From Paenibacillus sp. yr247 (GTDB lineage: Bacteria > Bacillota > Bacilli > Paenibacillales > NBRC-103111): a stretch of 60,389 nt of DNA. The translations under genes and the position numbers were made by a program. The notes below the pieces were generated by a model. That model worked only from the letters and a program-made list of their open reading frames with translations, was not told the DNA's origin and made no database searches. The stretch is from NCBI RefSeq assembly GCF_900103825.1, contig NZ_FNIF01000028.1, positions 1 through 60,389 on the forward strand. Direction: 5' to 3'. Positions 51,654 through 60,389 of this stretch are shown one piece after another; positions within the stretch are counted from its first letter, which is position 1; each line of letters opens with the position of its first letter.

Positions 51654-52403
51654 TTAGACGTCGGATTTTACTGAGTTTGTATCATCCATGCCGCGTCTTT
51701 TGTTCTTTCTCCGTAAACGGATGAAGAACCCATCAACGTTTTTTTTTAAGCCATATAGCGCGTACAACAGCAAAGGTACGAAGATCATCTTGGAAATGGA
51801 CTCAGGCCATTTGATAGCAATCAAGATAGCTACAGCAACAATAATTGGCGTAATCCAAATCGCTGCTTTGGGAATACCAGCTTTCTTGAAGTTCGGGTAC
51901 TTAACTGTACTTACCATTAAGTACGACAATAGGATGGTGCTTACTAAGAGCACATACACATTAATTTCGTTCACAAACAACGCTAGTGTACAAAGAACAC
52001 CACCTGCTGCCGGGATCGGCAGACCGATGAAATAGCCAGGTGTACCAGCAACGACATTGAAACGGGCTAAACGGAGCGCTCCACAAATCGGGAAGATCGC
52101 TGTGACGATCCAAGCAAATGCCGGACTGATCACATTCGGATCATTAAAGGCAACAACATACATGATAAAGGCAGGTGCTACACCGAAGGAAATTACATCG
52201 GACAGCGAATCTAACTCTTTACCAAACTCACTTTGTGCGTTCAAAGCTCTGGCCACACGTCCGTCCAGTCCATCAAGTAACATAGCGACAATGACGAGTA
52301 CTGCTGCGATTCCGTGTTTACCACTGAAGGCAAGAATAATTGACAGAACACCTAGGAATAAGTTCCCTACTGTAAAAAGGCTGGGAATTGATTTCGTTAA
52401 CAT
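51654..52403 (-). CDS. pssA: CDP-diacylglycerol-serine O-phosphatidyltransferase
   Basis: 249 residues with about seven membrane helices. The CDP-alcohol phosphotransferase motif is complete: DGRVAR at about 50, then G, D and D in the spacing DGxxAR-x8-G-x3-D-x3-D. It makes phosphatidylserine for phosphatidylethanolamine synthesis. A basic C-terminal tail (RLRRKNKRRGMDD) follows. There is no psd gene next to it. It is an insertion relative to the B. subtilis order at this locus. Confidence 0.92.
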   Translation of the reverse strand: MLTKSIPSLFTVGNLFLGVLSIILAFSGKHGIAAVLVIVAMLLDGLDGRVARALNAQSEFGKELDSLSDVISFGVAPAFIMYVVAFNDPNVISPAFAWIVTAIFPICGALRLARFNVVAGTPGYFIGLPIPAAGGVLCTLALFVNEINVYVLLVSTILLSYLMVSTVKYPNFKKAGIPKAAIWITPIIVAVAILIAIKWPESISKMIFVPLLLYALYGLKKNVDGFFIRLRRKNKRRGMDDTNSVKSDV

Positions 52404-52430
52404 ATGTTTTTGTCCACCTCTGGATTTACT

Positions 52431-52456
52431 ATACCCTAATCTTGACTTAATAAAAC
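52431..52456 (-). promoter_or_regulatory. Candidate promoter of pssA resembling sigma-B type
   Basis: GTTTTA (52451-52456), 14 bp, GGGTAT (52431-52436), close to the sigma-B consensus. The same region can be read as a poor sigma-A promoter (TATAGT with no good -35). Whether this organism has sigma-B is unknown from the window. Confidence 0.35.
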
Positions 52457-52488
52457 CTCAACAATGATACTTTATGATTGTATCTAGT

Positions 52489-53568
52489 TTAAATATGTCT
52501 GTCAATGAACACTTGTTCTTGAATTCTTTTGAGACCTTCCTTTATGGCGCGGGCTCTGACTTCTCCGATTCCGTCAACTTCATCCAATTCTTCGATCGTC
52601 GCCATCATCATGTGCGGCAAGTAACCAAACTTCTCCACAAGATTGGCAATAATGATAGAGGGAAGTCGCGGAATTTTTCCAAGAATACGAAATCCACGAG
52701 GGGACACCGGTTCTTCGACAATAGAATTGGTATGCTGATAACCTAGTAACCGAATGATTTGATGCGGTTCCAGCAGTTCATCTGAAGATAAACGCTTTAA
52801 GCCTGCCAGCATTTCCTTGACGCGGTCTTCTGAGAAATCACGCACATAATCTTTTACGAGAAGACGAGCTTCAAGTTCCGCATTTCCTACAAGTTCCTCG
52901 AGCTGCATACTAATAAGACGACCTTCGTTGCCGAGTTCGTTTATGTACCGGTTGATCTCGGACTTGATGCGCAGCACCATCTCAAAGCGAGCAATAACGT
53001 TGGTAACATCGTGTAATGTAACTAATTCCTCAAACTCTGATGCGCTTAGATTGGTCAATGACTGGTCTAATACAACTTTGTAACGTTCCAAGGTCTGGAT
53101 TGCTTGATTCGCTTTCGTCAAAATGACACCAATATCTTTCAGCGCATAACGCAAATTACCTTGATAGAGTGTTATCACATTACGTCGCTGCGAAATCGAA
53201 ACAACCAATTTGTTCGTTTGCTTCGCAACACGTTCGGCTGTCCGGTGCCTGATTCCTGTCTCCGATGAAGAAATGGAGGAATCCGGGATTAACTGTGTGT
53301 TCGCATATAGGATGCGCTTGATATCCTCACTTAGAATGATCGCGCCATCCATTTTGGCAAGCTCATATAAATAATTGGGAGAAAACTCACAATCTATGGA
53401 AAATCCTCCATCCACGATTGCCATTACTTCTGTACTATATCCAACTACAATCAGTCCACCCGTTTTGGCGCGCAGAACATTCTCCAATCCATCACGGAAC
53501 GGTGTACCAGGTGCTACCATTTGCAGCAATTGGCTCATGACGTCTCGCTTTATCTCTTCTTTACTCAT
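52489..53568 (-). CDS. disA: DNA integrity scanning diadenylate cyclase DisA
   Basis: 359 residues. N-terminal DAC domain with the catalytic DGA ([13 protein letters not shown]) and RHR ([11 protein letters not shown]), a helical spine, and C-terminal helix-hairpin-helix DNA-binding domain ([22 protein letters not shown]). It makes c-di-AMP while scanning DNA and stops at branched structures. Start ATG 53568 after AGGAGG; the longer frame overlaps radA. 41 bp after radA. Confidence 0.97.
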   Translation of the reverse strand: MSKEEIKRDVMSQLLQMVAPGTPFRDGLENVLRAKTGGLIVVGYSTEVMAIVDGGFSIDCEFSPNYLYELAKMDGAIILSEDIKRILYANTQLIPDSSISSSETGIRHRTAERVAKQTNKLVVSISQRRNVITLYQGNLRYALKDIGVILTKANQAIQTLERYKVVLDQSLTNLSASEFEELVTLHDVTNVIARFEMVLRIKSEINRYINELGNEGRLISMQLEELVGNAELEARLLVKDYVRDFSEDRVKEMLAGLKRLSSDELLEPHQIIRLLGYQHTNSIVEEPVSPRGFRILGKIPRLPSIIIANLVEKFGYLPHMMMATIEELDEVDGIGEVRARAIKEGLKRIQEQVFIDRHI

Positions 53569-53609
53569 TATTTTCCTCCTGAAGGCTTGCAGGTTGAATG
53601 ACCCACGAG

Positions 53610-54977
53610 TTAACCCAGTGCCGCTCTCAATGCCTCTGCTACCGTGTTCACTCCGATAATCTCCATACCGGGCGGATGTATCCATCCCTTCAAACTTTTT
53701 TCCGGCATAATCACTCTACGGAACCCAAGCTTTTCCGCTTCCTTCACACGTTGGTCAATCCGGGATACACCGCGGACCTCTCCTGTCAACCCGATCTCAC
53801 CGAACACTACATCATAGGGCCCAGTCGGTTGATCCTTAAAACTGGATGCAATACTAATGGCTATCGCAAGATCAACAGCCGGTTCATCAAGCTTTACACC
53901 GCCGGCTACATTAAGGTAAGCATCTTGATTTTGCAGGAACATTCCCATACGTTTCTCCAAAACTGCAATGATTAGAGAGAGTCGGTTATGATCAACGCCT
54001 GTAGCCATCCTTCTCGGAGAAGGGAAATTGGTCGAAGATACCAAGGCTTGGATCTCTACCAATACGGGACGAGTCCCTTCCATACTGGCAACGACCGTAG
54101 ACCCGGCAACCCCAAGCGGTCTTTCCGATAGAAATAATTCGGATGGATTGCTAACTTCGACAAGGCCTGCTTCTTGCATCTCAAAAATGCCGATTTCATT
54201 CGTTGAGCCAAATCGATTCTTGACCGCGCGAAGCACGCGATAAGAATGATGGCGCTCTCCTTCGAAATAAAGCACACAATCCACCATGTGCTCCAGCATC
54301 CTTGGCCCCGCAATGGCGCCTTCCTTCGTCACATGACCGACAAGGACTGTTGCAATTCCTTTACCCTTAGCTATTCTCATAAAATGACCCGTGCATTCCC
54401 GAACTTGTGAAACGGTACCTGGCGCTGAAGTAATCCCAGGGTGATACACCGTTTGAATCGAATCGATGACCAGAAAATCAGGATCAATTTCTTGAATTGC
54501 TTCCTCAATAAGCTCAAGGTTCGTCTCGCAAAGCACGTACAACAGCGGAGATGAAGCATTCAAACGATCTGCACGAAGTTTGGTCTGTTTGACGGATTCT
54601 TCACCCGATATATAAAGCACTTTTTGCTGTGCCTGCGTAAGCTCGAAGGAAGTTTGGAGCAGCAAAGTCGACTTCCCGATTCCTGGATCTCCACCTACTA
54701 GAATCAAGGATCCCGGTACGATACCTCCGCCTAAGACACGATTCAATTCTTTATTGCTCGTAACAACCCTAGGTTCAGGGCTACTTTCTATATGTATGAT
54801 AGGGGTAGGTTTTTCTTTCGTTCGAGGTGCTGAAGAATTCATTCCCTTTGTGCGAACAACCGTCTCAATCTCTTCCACCATCGTATTCCAAGATTGACAA
54901 CCTGGGCATTTCCCCATCCATTTCGGCGACTCATAACCGCATTCTTGACAGCAAAATTTCGTTTTCTGTTTGCTCAT
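53610..54977 (-). CDS. radA: DNA repair protein RadA
   Basis: 455 residues. Zinc finger [19 protein letters not shown] at the start, RecA-like ATPase with [10 protein letters not shown] (about 95-104) and the RadA-specific KNRFG, then a Lon-like C-terminal domain. It acts as a branch-migration helicase in recombination. A weak extended -10 promoter (TGGTAAACT) may lie about 40 bp before the ribosome binding site. Confidence 0.97.
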   Translation of the reverse strand: MSKQKTKFCCQECGYESPKWMGKCPGCQSWNTMVEEIETVVRTKGMNSSAPRTKEKPTPIIHIESSPEPRVVTSNKELNRVLGGGIVPGSLILVGGDPGIGKSTLLLQTSFELTQAQQKVLYISGEESVKQTKLRADRLNASSPLLYVLCETNLELIEEAIQEIDPDFLVIDSIQTVYHPGITSAPGTVSQVRECTGHFMRIAKGKGIATVLVGHVTKEGAIAGPRMLEHMVDCVLYFEGERHHSYRVLRAVKNRFGSTNEIGIFEMQEAGLVEVSNPSELFLSERPLGVAGSTVVASMEGTRPVLVEIQALVSSTNFPSPRRMATGVDHNRLSLIIAVLEKRMGMFLQNQDAYLNVAGGVKLDEPAVDLAIAISIASSFKDQPTGPYDVVFGEIGLTGEVRGVSRIDQRVKEAEKLGFRRVIMPEKSLKGWIHPPGMEIIGVNTVAEALRAALG

Positions 54978-55071
54978 GGCGTAAGTGACTCCTTAAAATC
55001 TTCACGATCATATTTGGCTATCCTTACCAATAAAGTTTACCATTTTTACGAAGCCCATGAAAGGGCTGCAG

Positions 55072-55120
55072 CAAATAAAAAGCATTTTGCTGCACCCTAG
55101 CCGGATGGAGCAAAATGCTT
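55072..55120 (-). terminator. Terminator after clpC
   Basis: Perfect 11 bp arms AAGCATTTTGC / GCAAAATGCTT (55080-55120), about 19-base loop, then TTTTATTT on the minus strand. Confidence 0.88.
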
Positions 55121-55133
55121 CTTTGCTTTTTTT

Positions 55134-57575
55134 TTATTTAACAGCTACGCCTTCGCCCTTCAGGACGACAAGCTCGCCTTCATTCTCATCAATCGTTAAG
55201 GAGTCGCCTTTGGAAATGTTACCTCTGAGAAGCTCCTCAGATAAGCGGTCCTCAATATGCTTCTGAATTGCTCTGCGCAGCGGTCTTGCCCCGTAAGTAG
55301 GATCGAATCCTTCTTTAGCAAGAAATACCTTGGCTTTATCCGTTAGCAAGAAATCAACCTCTTGCTCTTTCAGACGTTTCCGGAGATCATCGGCCATCAA
55401 GGTGACGATTTGCGCAATATGTGCTTCGTCCAAGGAGTGGAAGACGATAATTTCATCGATACGGTTAAGAAATTCAGGACGGAAGCTTTTCTTGAGCTCG
55501 CCCATCACTTTATCTCTCATGTTGGTGTAATCCTTACCTGCATCGAGAGCAGCCGTAAAACCGAGTGAAGAATTTTTCTTAATCATTTCCGCGCCAACAT
55601 TAGATGTCATGATAATCAATGTGTTGCGGAAGTCGACAGTACGTCCTTTGGAATCTGTTAACCGACCATCTTCCAGCACTTGCAGCAGGATGTTGAATAC
55701 TTCTGGATGTGCTTTCTCGATCTCATCAAGCAGCACGACGGAATATGGCTTACGGCGAACCTTCTCCGTGAGTTGACCGCCTTCCTCATATCCAACATAA
55801 CCTGGAGGCGCCCCCACTAATCTTGAAGTCGAATGCTTCTCCATGTATTCCGACATATCAATTCGGACTACCGCGTTATCATCCCCGAATAGAGATTCTG
55901 CTAACGCACGTGCTAATTCGGTTTTACCAACACCCGTTGGTCCGAGGAAAATGAAGGATCCCATTGGACGCTTCGGATCTTTAAGACCTGCTCTTGCGCG
56001 GCGAATCGCACGGCTTACTGCTTTCACGGCTTCTTCTTGGCCAATAACACGCTCATGAAGAATATCTTCCATTTTGAGCAAACGCTCGGTTTCTTCTTCA
56101 GCTAGTTTACTTACAGGAATACCAGTCCAGCTCGCCACAATTTGCGCGATATCATCTGGCGTTACTTCTGTATCCAAACGTCCCTGCTTTTCTTTCCAAT
56201 CATTCTTCGTAGTATCCAGCTCTTCACGCAGCTTCTGCTCCGTATCACGAAGTCCGGCAGCTTTCTCGAACTCTTGACTTTGAACCGCTGCATCTTTCTC
56301 CTTGCGGATATCTTCCAGCTTATTCTCAAGCTGTTTCAATGATGGCGGTATCGTGTAAGAGCGAAGCCTTACTTTGGAGCTCGCTTCATCAATCAAATCA
56401 ATTGCTTTATCCGGTAAGAAACGGTCCGTAATGTAACGATCGGAAAGCTTAACAGCCTCTTGAATCGCTGCATCGGTAATTTTCACACGGTGATGCGCTT
56501 CATAACGATCACGCAATCCGTAAAGAATTTGAATGGCTTCGTCAGGAGATGGCTGATCAACCGTAATAGGCTGGAAACGACGCTCTAACGCAGCATCTTT
56601 TTCAATGTACTTACGATATTCATCTAACGTTGTTGCACCAATACATTGCAGCTCGCCTCTGGCAAGTGCCGGCTTCAGAATGTTGGAGGCATCAATTGCG
56701 CCTTCAGCTCCACCAGCACCAATCAAGGTGTGAAGCTCGTCAATAAATAGTACGATATTGCCCGCTTGACGAATTTCGTCCATGATTTTTTTGAGACGAT
56801 CTTCAAACTCGCCGCGATACTTGGTACCCGCCACAACAGAGCCCATATCAAGGGTCATCACCCTTTTATCCTTCAACGTTTCAGGAATTTCATTGTTTAT
56901 AATTTTTTGGGCAAGACCTTCGGCAATAGCCGTTTTACCAACGCCTGGTTCACCGATCAGTACTGGATTGTTCTTCGTTCTGCGGCTTAACACTTGAATG
57001 ACACGCTCAATTTCTTTGCTGCGTCCAATAACAGGATCTAGATGACCCTCTTTGGCGTAAGCTGTCAGATCCCTCGCTAAACCATCCAATGTAGGCGTGT
57101 TCACATTTTGATTATTACCATGACTTGGAGACACAGTCTCGCTGCTGCCTAGCAGTTGAAGCACCTGTTGGCGCGCTTTGTTCAATGAGACACCTAAATT
57201 ATTAAGAACTCGCGCGGCAACTCCTTCACCTTCACGAATTAGTCCGAGTAAAATATGTTCAGTCCCCACATACGTGTGACCTAATTTTCTAGCTTCATCC
57301 ATTGAAAGCTCAATGACCTTTTTCGCTCTGGGTGTATACGCGATGTTGGTAGGCTGTTCTTGTCCTCTGCCAATCAGAGATTCAACTTCATCTTGAATTT
57401 TCTCAAGACCTAAGCCCAAAGCAACGAGTGCTTTAGCGGCAATACCTTCACCTTCACGTATCAAACCAAGTAAAATGTGTTCAGTACCAATATTGTTATG
57501 CCCTAAGCGAACTGCTTCCTCTTGAGCTAAAGAGAGCACCTTTTGTGCACGTTCCGTAAATCTGCCAAACATCAT
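55134..57575 (-). CDS. clpC: ATP-dependent Clp protease ATP-binding subunit ClpC
   Basis: 813 residues. Two Clp-N repeats (1-145), AAA module one with GEPGVGKT (about 205), a UVR-like middle domain (about 420-455) that binds adaptors, AAA module two with GPTGVGKT (about 540). It unfolds proteins for ClpP and works with the McsB kinase. Start ATG 57575, eight bases after GGAGG; the extra upstream residues cover the binding site. Last gene of the CtsR operon. Confidence 0.97.
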   Translation of the reverse strand: MMFGRFTERAQKVLSLAQEEAVRLGHNNIGTEHILLGLIREGEGIAAKALVALGLGLEKIQDEVESLIGRGQEQPTNIAYTPRAKKVIELSMDEARKLGHTYVGTEHILLGLIREGEGVAARVLNNLGVSLNKARQQVLQLLGSSETVSPSHGNNQNVNTPTLDGLARDLTAYAKEGHLDPVIGRSKEIERVIQVLSRRTKNNPVLIGEPGVGKTAIAEGLAQKIINNEIPETLKDKRVMTLDMGSVVAGTKYRGEFEDRLKKIMDEIRQAGNIVLFIDELHTLIGAGGAEGAIDASNILKPALARGELQCIGATTLDEYRKYIEKDAALERRFQPITVDQPSPDEAIQILYGLRDRYEAHHRVKITDAAIQEAVKLSDRYITDRFLPDKAIDLIDEASSKVRLRSYTIPPSLKQLENKLEDIRKEKDAAVQSQEFEKAAGLRDTEQKLREELDTTKNDWKEKQGRLDTEVTPDDIAQIVASWTGIPVSKLAEEETERLLKMEDILHERVIGQEEAVKAVSRAIRRARAGLKDPKRPMGSFIFLGPTGVGKTELARALAESLFGDDNAVVRIDMSEYMEKHSTSRLVGAPPGYVGYEEGGQLTEKVRRKPYSVVLLDEIEKAHPEVFNILLQVLEDGRLTDSKGRTVDFRNTLIIMTSNVGAEMIKKNSSLGFTAALDAGKDYTNMRDKVMGELKKSFRPEFLNRIDEIIVFHSLDEAHIAQIVTLMADDLRKRLKEQEVDFLLTDKAKVFLAKEGFDPTYGARPLRRAIQKHIEDRLSEELLRGNISKGDSLTIDENEGELVVLKGEGVAVK

Positions 57576-57633
57576 AGAGAACACCTCCAAAAGTAGTATA
57601 TCTATGGAAAACCTAAAGGATGAATCTTATTAC

Positions 57634-58695
57634 TTAAATCCTGCCGAATCTTTCACGAATCAACTCTGCCCTGCGCATATCTCGCTCTTCGGCATTTAAC
57701 TTCTCACCTGCATATTGCTGAAGGAAACCAGGCTGTGTCATCACCAGCAGTTCATTTAGAACATTTGATGAGACGTTGTTGATGATCCCGAGGTCAATGC
57801 CCAATCTCACATCCGACAAACGCTGCGCGGCCTCCTTAGAGTCCATGATTCCCGCATAAGACAGAATACCAAGTGAGCGGTTCACACGATCGATTATCCG
57901 CATTCTAGACTCTTGCATCAGCTTATGTCTCGCAGCGCGCTCATGCTCTATAATTTGCCTTGCAACGCTGTGTAAATTATCAATGATCTCGTCTTCGGAT
58001 TGGCCCAGCGTAATCTGATTCGATATTTGGAATAGATTACCTAAAGCTTCGCTGCCTTCTCCATATAATCCTCTAACCGTCAACCCAACTTGAGTAACAG
58101 CTGATAAAATCCGATTAATTTGTTGGCTAAGCACCAACGCGGGCAAATGCATCATCACCGATGCGCGAATACCGGTACCGACATTCGTAGGGCAGCTTGT
58201 TAAGTAGCCTCTCTTTTCATCATACCCGTAATCCAATTGCGTTTCAAAAATATCATCGATTTGATTCGCCAAGTCCCATACTTCCTTAATCTGAAAGCCG
58301 GGACATAAACATTGTATGCGAAGATGATCCTCTTCGTTGATCATAATACTGATGGATTCATTTTCGCTTAAAATAACGGCACCATTTCTGGACTCGTTAG
58401 CCAAATTAGGACTAATTAAATGCTTCTCCACTAAAACCATTCGCTCAAGCTCACCGAGGTCTGACAGTGGAATAAGCGAAAAATTACTAATCGTCTCCAG
58501 CTCATCATTCTCAAGTACACTGGACAAATGTTCAAGTACTTCTTGTGATTGTTGATTGGTAGCTAACATCGGATAAGGATAGTCCCTAAGGTTGCGTGCA
58601 ATGCGGATCCGACTACTGATGACGATATCCGACTCAGGTCCTTCACCTTTCATCCATTCGCTCAATGCATCTCCTGTAAACCGTTGTAATGTCAC
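57634..58695 (-). CDS. mcsB: Protein arginine kinase McsB
   Basis: 353 residues of the phosphagen kinase fold. SSRIRIARNL near 30, VEKHLISPNLA, CPTNVGTGIRASVMMHLPAL and VRGLYGEGSEALGNLFQISNQITLG form the nucleotide and arginine sites. It phosphorylates arginines, marking proteins for ClpCP, and inactivates CtsR. The C-terminal RDMRRAELIRERF belongs to the phosphoarginine regulatory region. The start is the GTG at 58695, ten bases after GGAGG; the GTG three codons earlier is too close to it. Confidence 0.95.
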   Translation of the reverse strand: MTLQRFTGDALSEWMKGEGPESDIVISSRIRIARNLRDYPYPMLATNQQSQEVLEHLSSVLENDELETISNFSLIPLSDLGELERMVLVEKHLISPNLANESRNGAVILSENESISIMINEEDHLRIQCLCPGFQIKEVWDLANQIDDIFETQLDYGYDEKRGYLTSCPTNVGTGIRASVMMHLPALVLSQQINRILSAVTQVGLTVRGLYGEGSEALGNLFQISNQITLGQSEDEIIDNLHSVARQIIEHERAARHKLMQESRMRIIDRVNRSLGILSYAGIMDSKEAAQRLSDVRLGIDLGIINNVSSNVLNELLVMTQPGFLQQYAGEKLNAEERDMRRAELIRERFGRI

Positions 58696-58719
58696 TGGAT
58701 TCACACCTCCCTTACAAAC

Positions 58720-59232
58720 TTACATACCCGCAATTTTTTTCTCGATTTCGCGAATTTGATCACGAATCTTCGCAGCTTGTTCGAACTCTTCAGCTTCAAT
58801 ACAGGTCATCATATCCTTCTTGAGCGTATCAATTTCCCGCTTACACTGGATAATGCCACCGCTTCGTTTAGGTACTTTCCCAACGTGAACGATGTTCCCA
58901 TGCACTCTTTTGAAGAGAGGGTCTAATTTTTCTGAAAAGCTTTGATAGCAAGATCCGCAACCAAAACGACCTAATTTACTAAACTGCGAATACGTAAGGC
59001 CACAGTTCTCACAGCGGATTGCCTGGGACTTCGCGGCGGAGATGGATGACGGTTCAAAATCAAGTAATCCTGATAAAAGATTATGAATCGAAAAGCCGTT
59101 AGACGTCCCAGGAATCATTTCGCCCTTCTCACGAGCGCAATTCTCACAAATGTGGAACTCGTTCTTGTCTCCATTCACAATCTTTGTAAAATGAAGAGTC
59201 GCCGGTCGTTTTCCGCATTCCTGACAAATCAT
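58720..59232 (-). CDS. mcsA: McsB activator McsA (zinc-finger, UVR domain)
   Basis: 170 residues. Two zinc sites: CQECGKRP with CENCAREKG, and CENCGLTY with CGSCYQSF. A C-terminal UVR motif (about 135-170) binds ClpC or McsB. It is needed for kinase activity of McsB. 13 bp after ctsR. Confidence 0.95.
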   Translation of the reverse strand: MICQECGKRPATLHFTKIVNGDKNEFHICENCAREKGEMIPGTSNGFSIHNLLSGLLDFEPSSISAAKSQAIRCENCGLTYSQFSKLGRFGCGSCYQSFSEKLDPLFKRVHGNIVHVGKVPKRSGGIIQCKREIDTLKKDMMTCIEAEEFEQAAKIRDQIREIEKKIAGM

Positions 59233-59245
59233 TTCGTATGCCTCC

Positions 59246-59707
59246 TCATCTGCTAAGCAAGGATATCAGCATTGCTTTAAGAATCTTAGCCCGAATTTCA
59301 TCACGCATCGGCAGCTTGAAGGTCAATACATCTCTGGATATCGCTGCCCGAATCAAGTTAGCTTCTCGGGTTGAAATATAGTGGCCCTCCTGCAGCTGAT
59401 ATATGAGTCCTTCTGAGGTGACTTGATCAATGTGTGTATGAATCGTGCGAAAAATATGATCTAAAATAGATCCGTGACTTTTGAGCTCGATCTTTTGGAT
59501 ACGAATGTATCCACCACCACCGCGCTTACTCTCCACAATGTATCCCTTTTCCAAGGTAAACCTTGTGCTAATCACATAGTTGATCTGGGAAGGTACACAT
59601 TGGAACTGATCAGCTAGGTCGTTGCGTTGAATCTCGATGGCCCCTTCGGAACTTTGCTGCAGGACATGTTTTAAATACTGCTCAATAATTTCTGATACGT
59701 TACGCAT
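59246..59707 (-). CDS. ctsR: Transcriptional repressor CtsR
   Basis: 153 residues. Winged helix-turn-helix N-terminal domain with QFQCVPSQINYVISTRFT and the glycine-rich wing RGGGGYIRI that senses heat; the C-terminal domain dimerises. It represses clp genes and its own operon. ATG 59707, eight bases after GGAGG, is preferred over the adjoining TTG. Confidence 0.95.
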   Translation of the reverse strand: MRNVSEIIEQYLKHVLQQSSEGAIEIQRNDLADQFQCVPSQINYVISTRFTLEKGYIVESKRGGGGYIRIQKIELKSHGSILDHIFRTIHTHIDQVTSEGLIYQLQEGHYISTREANLIRAAISRDVLTFKLPMRDEIRAKILKAMLISLLSR

Positions 59708-59738
59708 CAATTCATCCTCCCAGACTGCTAGAAGTAAA

Positions 59739-59797
59739 TTGACTTTGACTTTCTTTGACCTTAACTAGATTATAATCATTTCCTTTCATTTTGACAA
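59739..59797 (-). promoter_or_regulatory. Promoter and CtsR operator of the ctsR-mcsA-mcsB-clpC operon
   Basis: Sigma-A promoter TTGTCA (59792-59797), 17 bp, TATAAT (59769-59774). The operator AAGGTCAAAGAAAGTCAAAG (about 59743-59762) consists of tandem GGTCAAA-type heptads, the CtsR target. It overlaps the transcription start, which fits repression and autoregulation. Confidence 0.92.
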
Positions 59798-59799
59798 GT

Positions 59800-60004
59800 A
59801 CTGCTACTAACAATGTCCAGGGACATATATTTGCCCTGAGTTTCGATAGTAATTTTGACCTTTCATATTTAGCGTCAGAACACTGACCTTTATCACAACC
59901 TACTCACAGTATTTACAAAAATACCCCTACTTAACGTAAGGGCACGTTCCAATTAATTCTTTTTTTCAAAACTGTTCTGCATCCACCAATGAGGCTCGGT
60001 GAAA
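59800..60004. other. Gene-free stretch between ctsR promoter and 5S rRNA terminator
   Basis: No credible coding sequence is seen. It holds short palindromes: TGTCC/GGACA (59814-59825), GTCAG/CTGAC (about 59872-59886) and CCCcTAC/GTAaGGG (about 59924-59942). Two single GGTCA-like motifs are also present but not in the tandem arrangement needed for CtsR. Confidence 0.5.
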
Positions 60005-60045
60005 ACAAAAAAGCCTTCTTGAGATTTCTCTCAAAAAGGCTTTTC
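60005..60045 (-). terminator. rRNA operon terminator
   Basis: AAAAGCCTTTTTGAGA with TCTCAAGAAGGCTTTT, loop GAAA-like, then TTTTTTG on the minus strand, seven bases after the 5S 3' end. Confidence 0.92.
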
Positions 60046-60051
60046 CTTGTT

Positions 60052-60168
60052 GCTTGGCAACGTTCTACTCTCCCAGAACCCTGCGGTTCAAGTACCATCG
60101 ACGCTGGAGGGCTTAACGGTCGTGTTCGAGATGGGAACGCGTGGGTCCCCTCCGCCATCATCACCAAA
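60052..60168 (-). rRNA. 5S ribosomal RNA
   Basis: About 117 bases. Begins TTTGGTGATGATGGCGG, has the conserved CCCATCTCGAACACG and ends GAACGTTGCCAAGC, whose ends pair. Minus strand, 110 bp after the 23S 3' end. Confidence 0.96.
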
Positions 60169-60237
60169 CAGTCAAAGCGTGTTTGCGCCTTGAAAACTAG
60201 ATACGAAACTTGCGTAAAGTGTTACCTTAGGTTAAAT

Positions 60238-60276
60238 GCTTATGCTTCCGAAGCTAGCTTTCCTCCGGATAGCTTT
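60238..60276 (-). repeat. Hairpin-bearing repeat copy inside the 23S-5S spacer
   Basis: On the minus strand: AAAGCTATCCGGAGGAAAGC then TAGCTTCGGAAGCATAAGC. The hairpin part is diverged, but the GCTTCGgAAGCATAAGC end matches the copies at 12275 and 17280. It lies between the mature rRNAs. Confidence 0.5.
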
Positions 60277-60278
60277 GA

Positions 60279-60389
60279 GGTTAAGCCCTCGACCGATTAG
60301 TATTCGTCAGCTGCATGCATTGCTGCACTTCCACCTCGAACCTATCAACCTCGTCGTCTACAAGGGGTCTTACTGACTTGGGAAATCTC
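60279..60389 (-). rRNA. 23S ribosomal RNA, 3' end (partial)
   Basis: The last 111 bases of 23S rRNA, ending ACTAATCGGTCGAGGGCTTAACC. The gene continues beyond the window. The 23S-5S spacer also holds TAGTTTTCAAGG, complementary to the CTTTGAAAACT-type elements of rRNA leaders and likely part of a processing stem. Confidence 0.95.

Noticed and set aside
53569..53685. Extended N-terminus of disA overlapping radA
   Set aside because: AGGAGG stands just before the ATG at 53568 and the canonical DisA length is obtained there.
59860..59895. Additional GGTCA-like motifs upstream of ctsR as a second CtsR operator
   Set aside because: The two motifs are far apart and not arranged as tandem heptads; only the site at 59739-59762 fits.
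60169..60278. tRNA gene in the 23S-5S spacer
   Set aside because: No cloverleaf, no GTTC loop or CCA end is visible; the spacer holds a repeat copy and a processing sequence.

Overview
The window is a housekeeping core of a spore-forming Gram-positive bacterium of the order Bacillales, most likely Paenibacillaceae. Evidence seen directly: nearly all genes lie on the minus strand in the order known from Bacillus subtilis (ctsR-mcsA-mcsB-clpC-radA-disA, ispD-ispF-gltX-cysE-cysS-mrnC-rlmB-rae1-sigH, rpmG-secE-nusG-rplKAJL-rpoBC, the str, S10, spc and alpha operons, then cwlD-salA-gerD-kbaA-pdaB). Sporulation and germination genes are present, and the leaders are of Firmicutes type (Cys T-box, L10 leader, CtsR box). 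The Paenibacillaceae assignment is inferred from the small plus-strand gene at 51177, the long GerD tail and the overall protein style. It was not tested by a search.

Layout, read in the direction of most transcription (right to left). 60389-60005: end of an rRNA operon (23S 3' end, 5S, terminator). 59707-55134: CtsR-controlled heat-shock operon. 54977-51654: DNA repair, c-di-AMP and phospholipid genes. 51177-51572: a lone plus-strand gene. 51022-47096: a membrane PIN-TRAM protein, two isoprenoid genes and gltX. 47101-42981: cysE-cysS under a tRNA-Cys T-box, then three RNA-processing genes. 42860: sigH. 42106-38513: the secE/nusG/L11/L1/L10/L12 cluster. 38375: a methyltransferase. 37723-30166: rpoB and rpoC with a long structured leader. 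30058-25285: L7Ae-like protein, S12, S7, EF-G and EF-Tu. 25212-9843: the S10-spc-alpha ribosomal super-operon including secY, adk, map, infA and rpoA. 9704-7921: truA, rplM, rpsI. 7781-5803: a sulfate assimilation pair (cysH, sat). 5731-664: sporulation and germination genes in alternating orientation. 510-280: one unknown small gene. 161-1: promoter and leader of a second rRNA operon, also on the minus strand.

The genes work together as the gene-expression engine of the cell: RNA polymerase core, transcription factors, most ribosomal proteins, initiation and elongation factors, secretion channel subunits, RNA modification enzymes and two tRNA synthetases. Stress control, sulfur supply and spore formation are attached at the ends.

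The gene content is largely conventional, and I found no convincing new multi-gene system. The least explained items are a hairpin-bearing repeat found at eight places in spacers between genes (including a 23S-5S spacer), a multi-hairpin rpoB leader ending in a U-rich tract, a structured ispD leader, an uncharacterised cysteine-containing plus-strand gene, and the small ORF next to the left rRNA operon. Several true starts are GTG or TTG. They were chosen by ribosome binding site spacing and family length.
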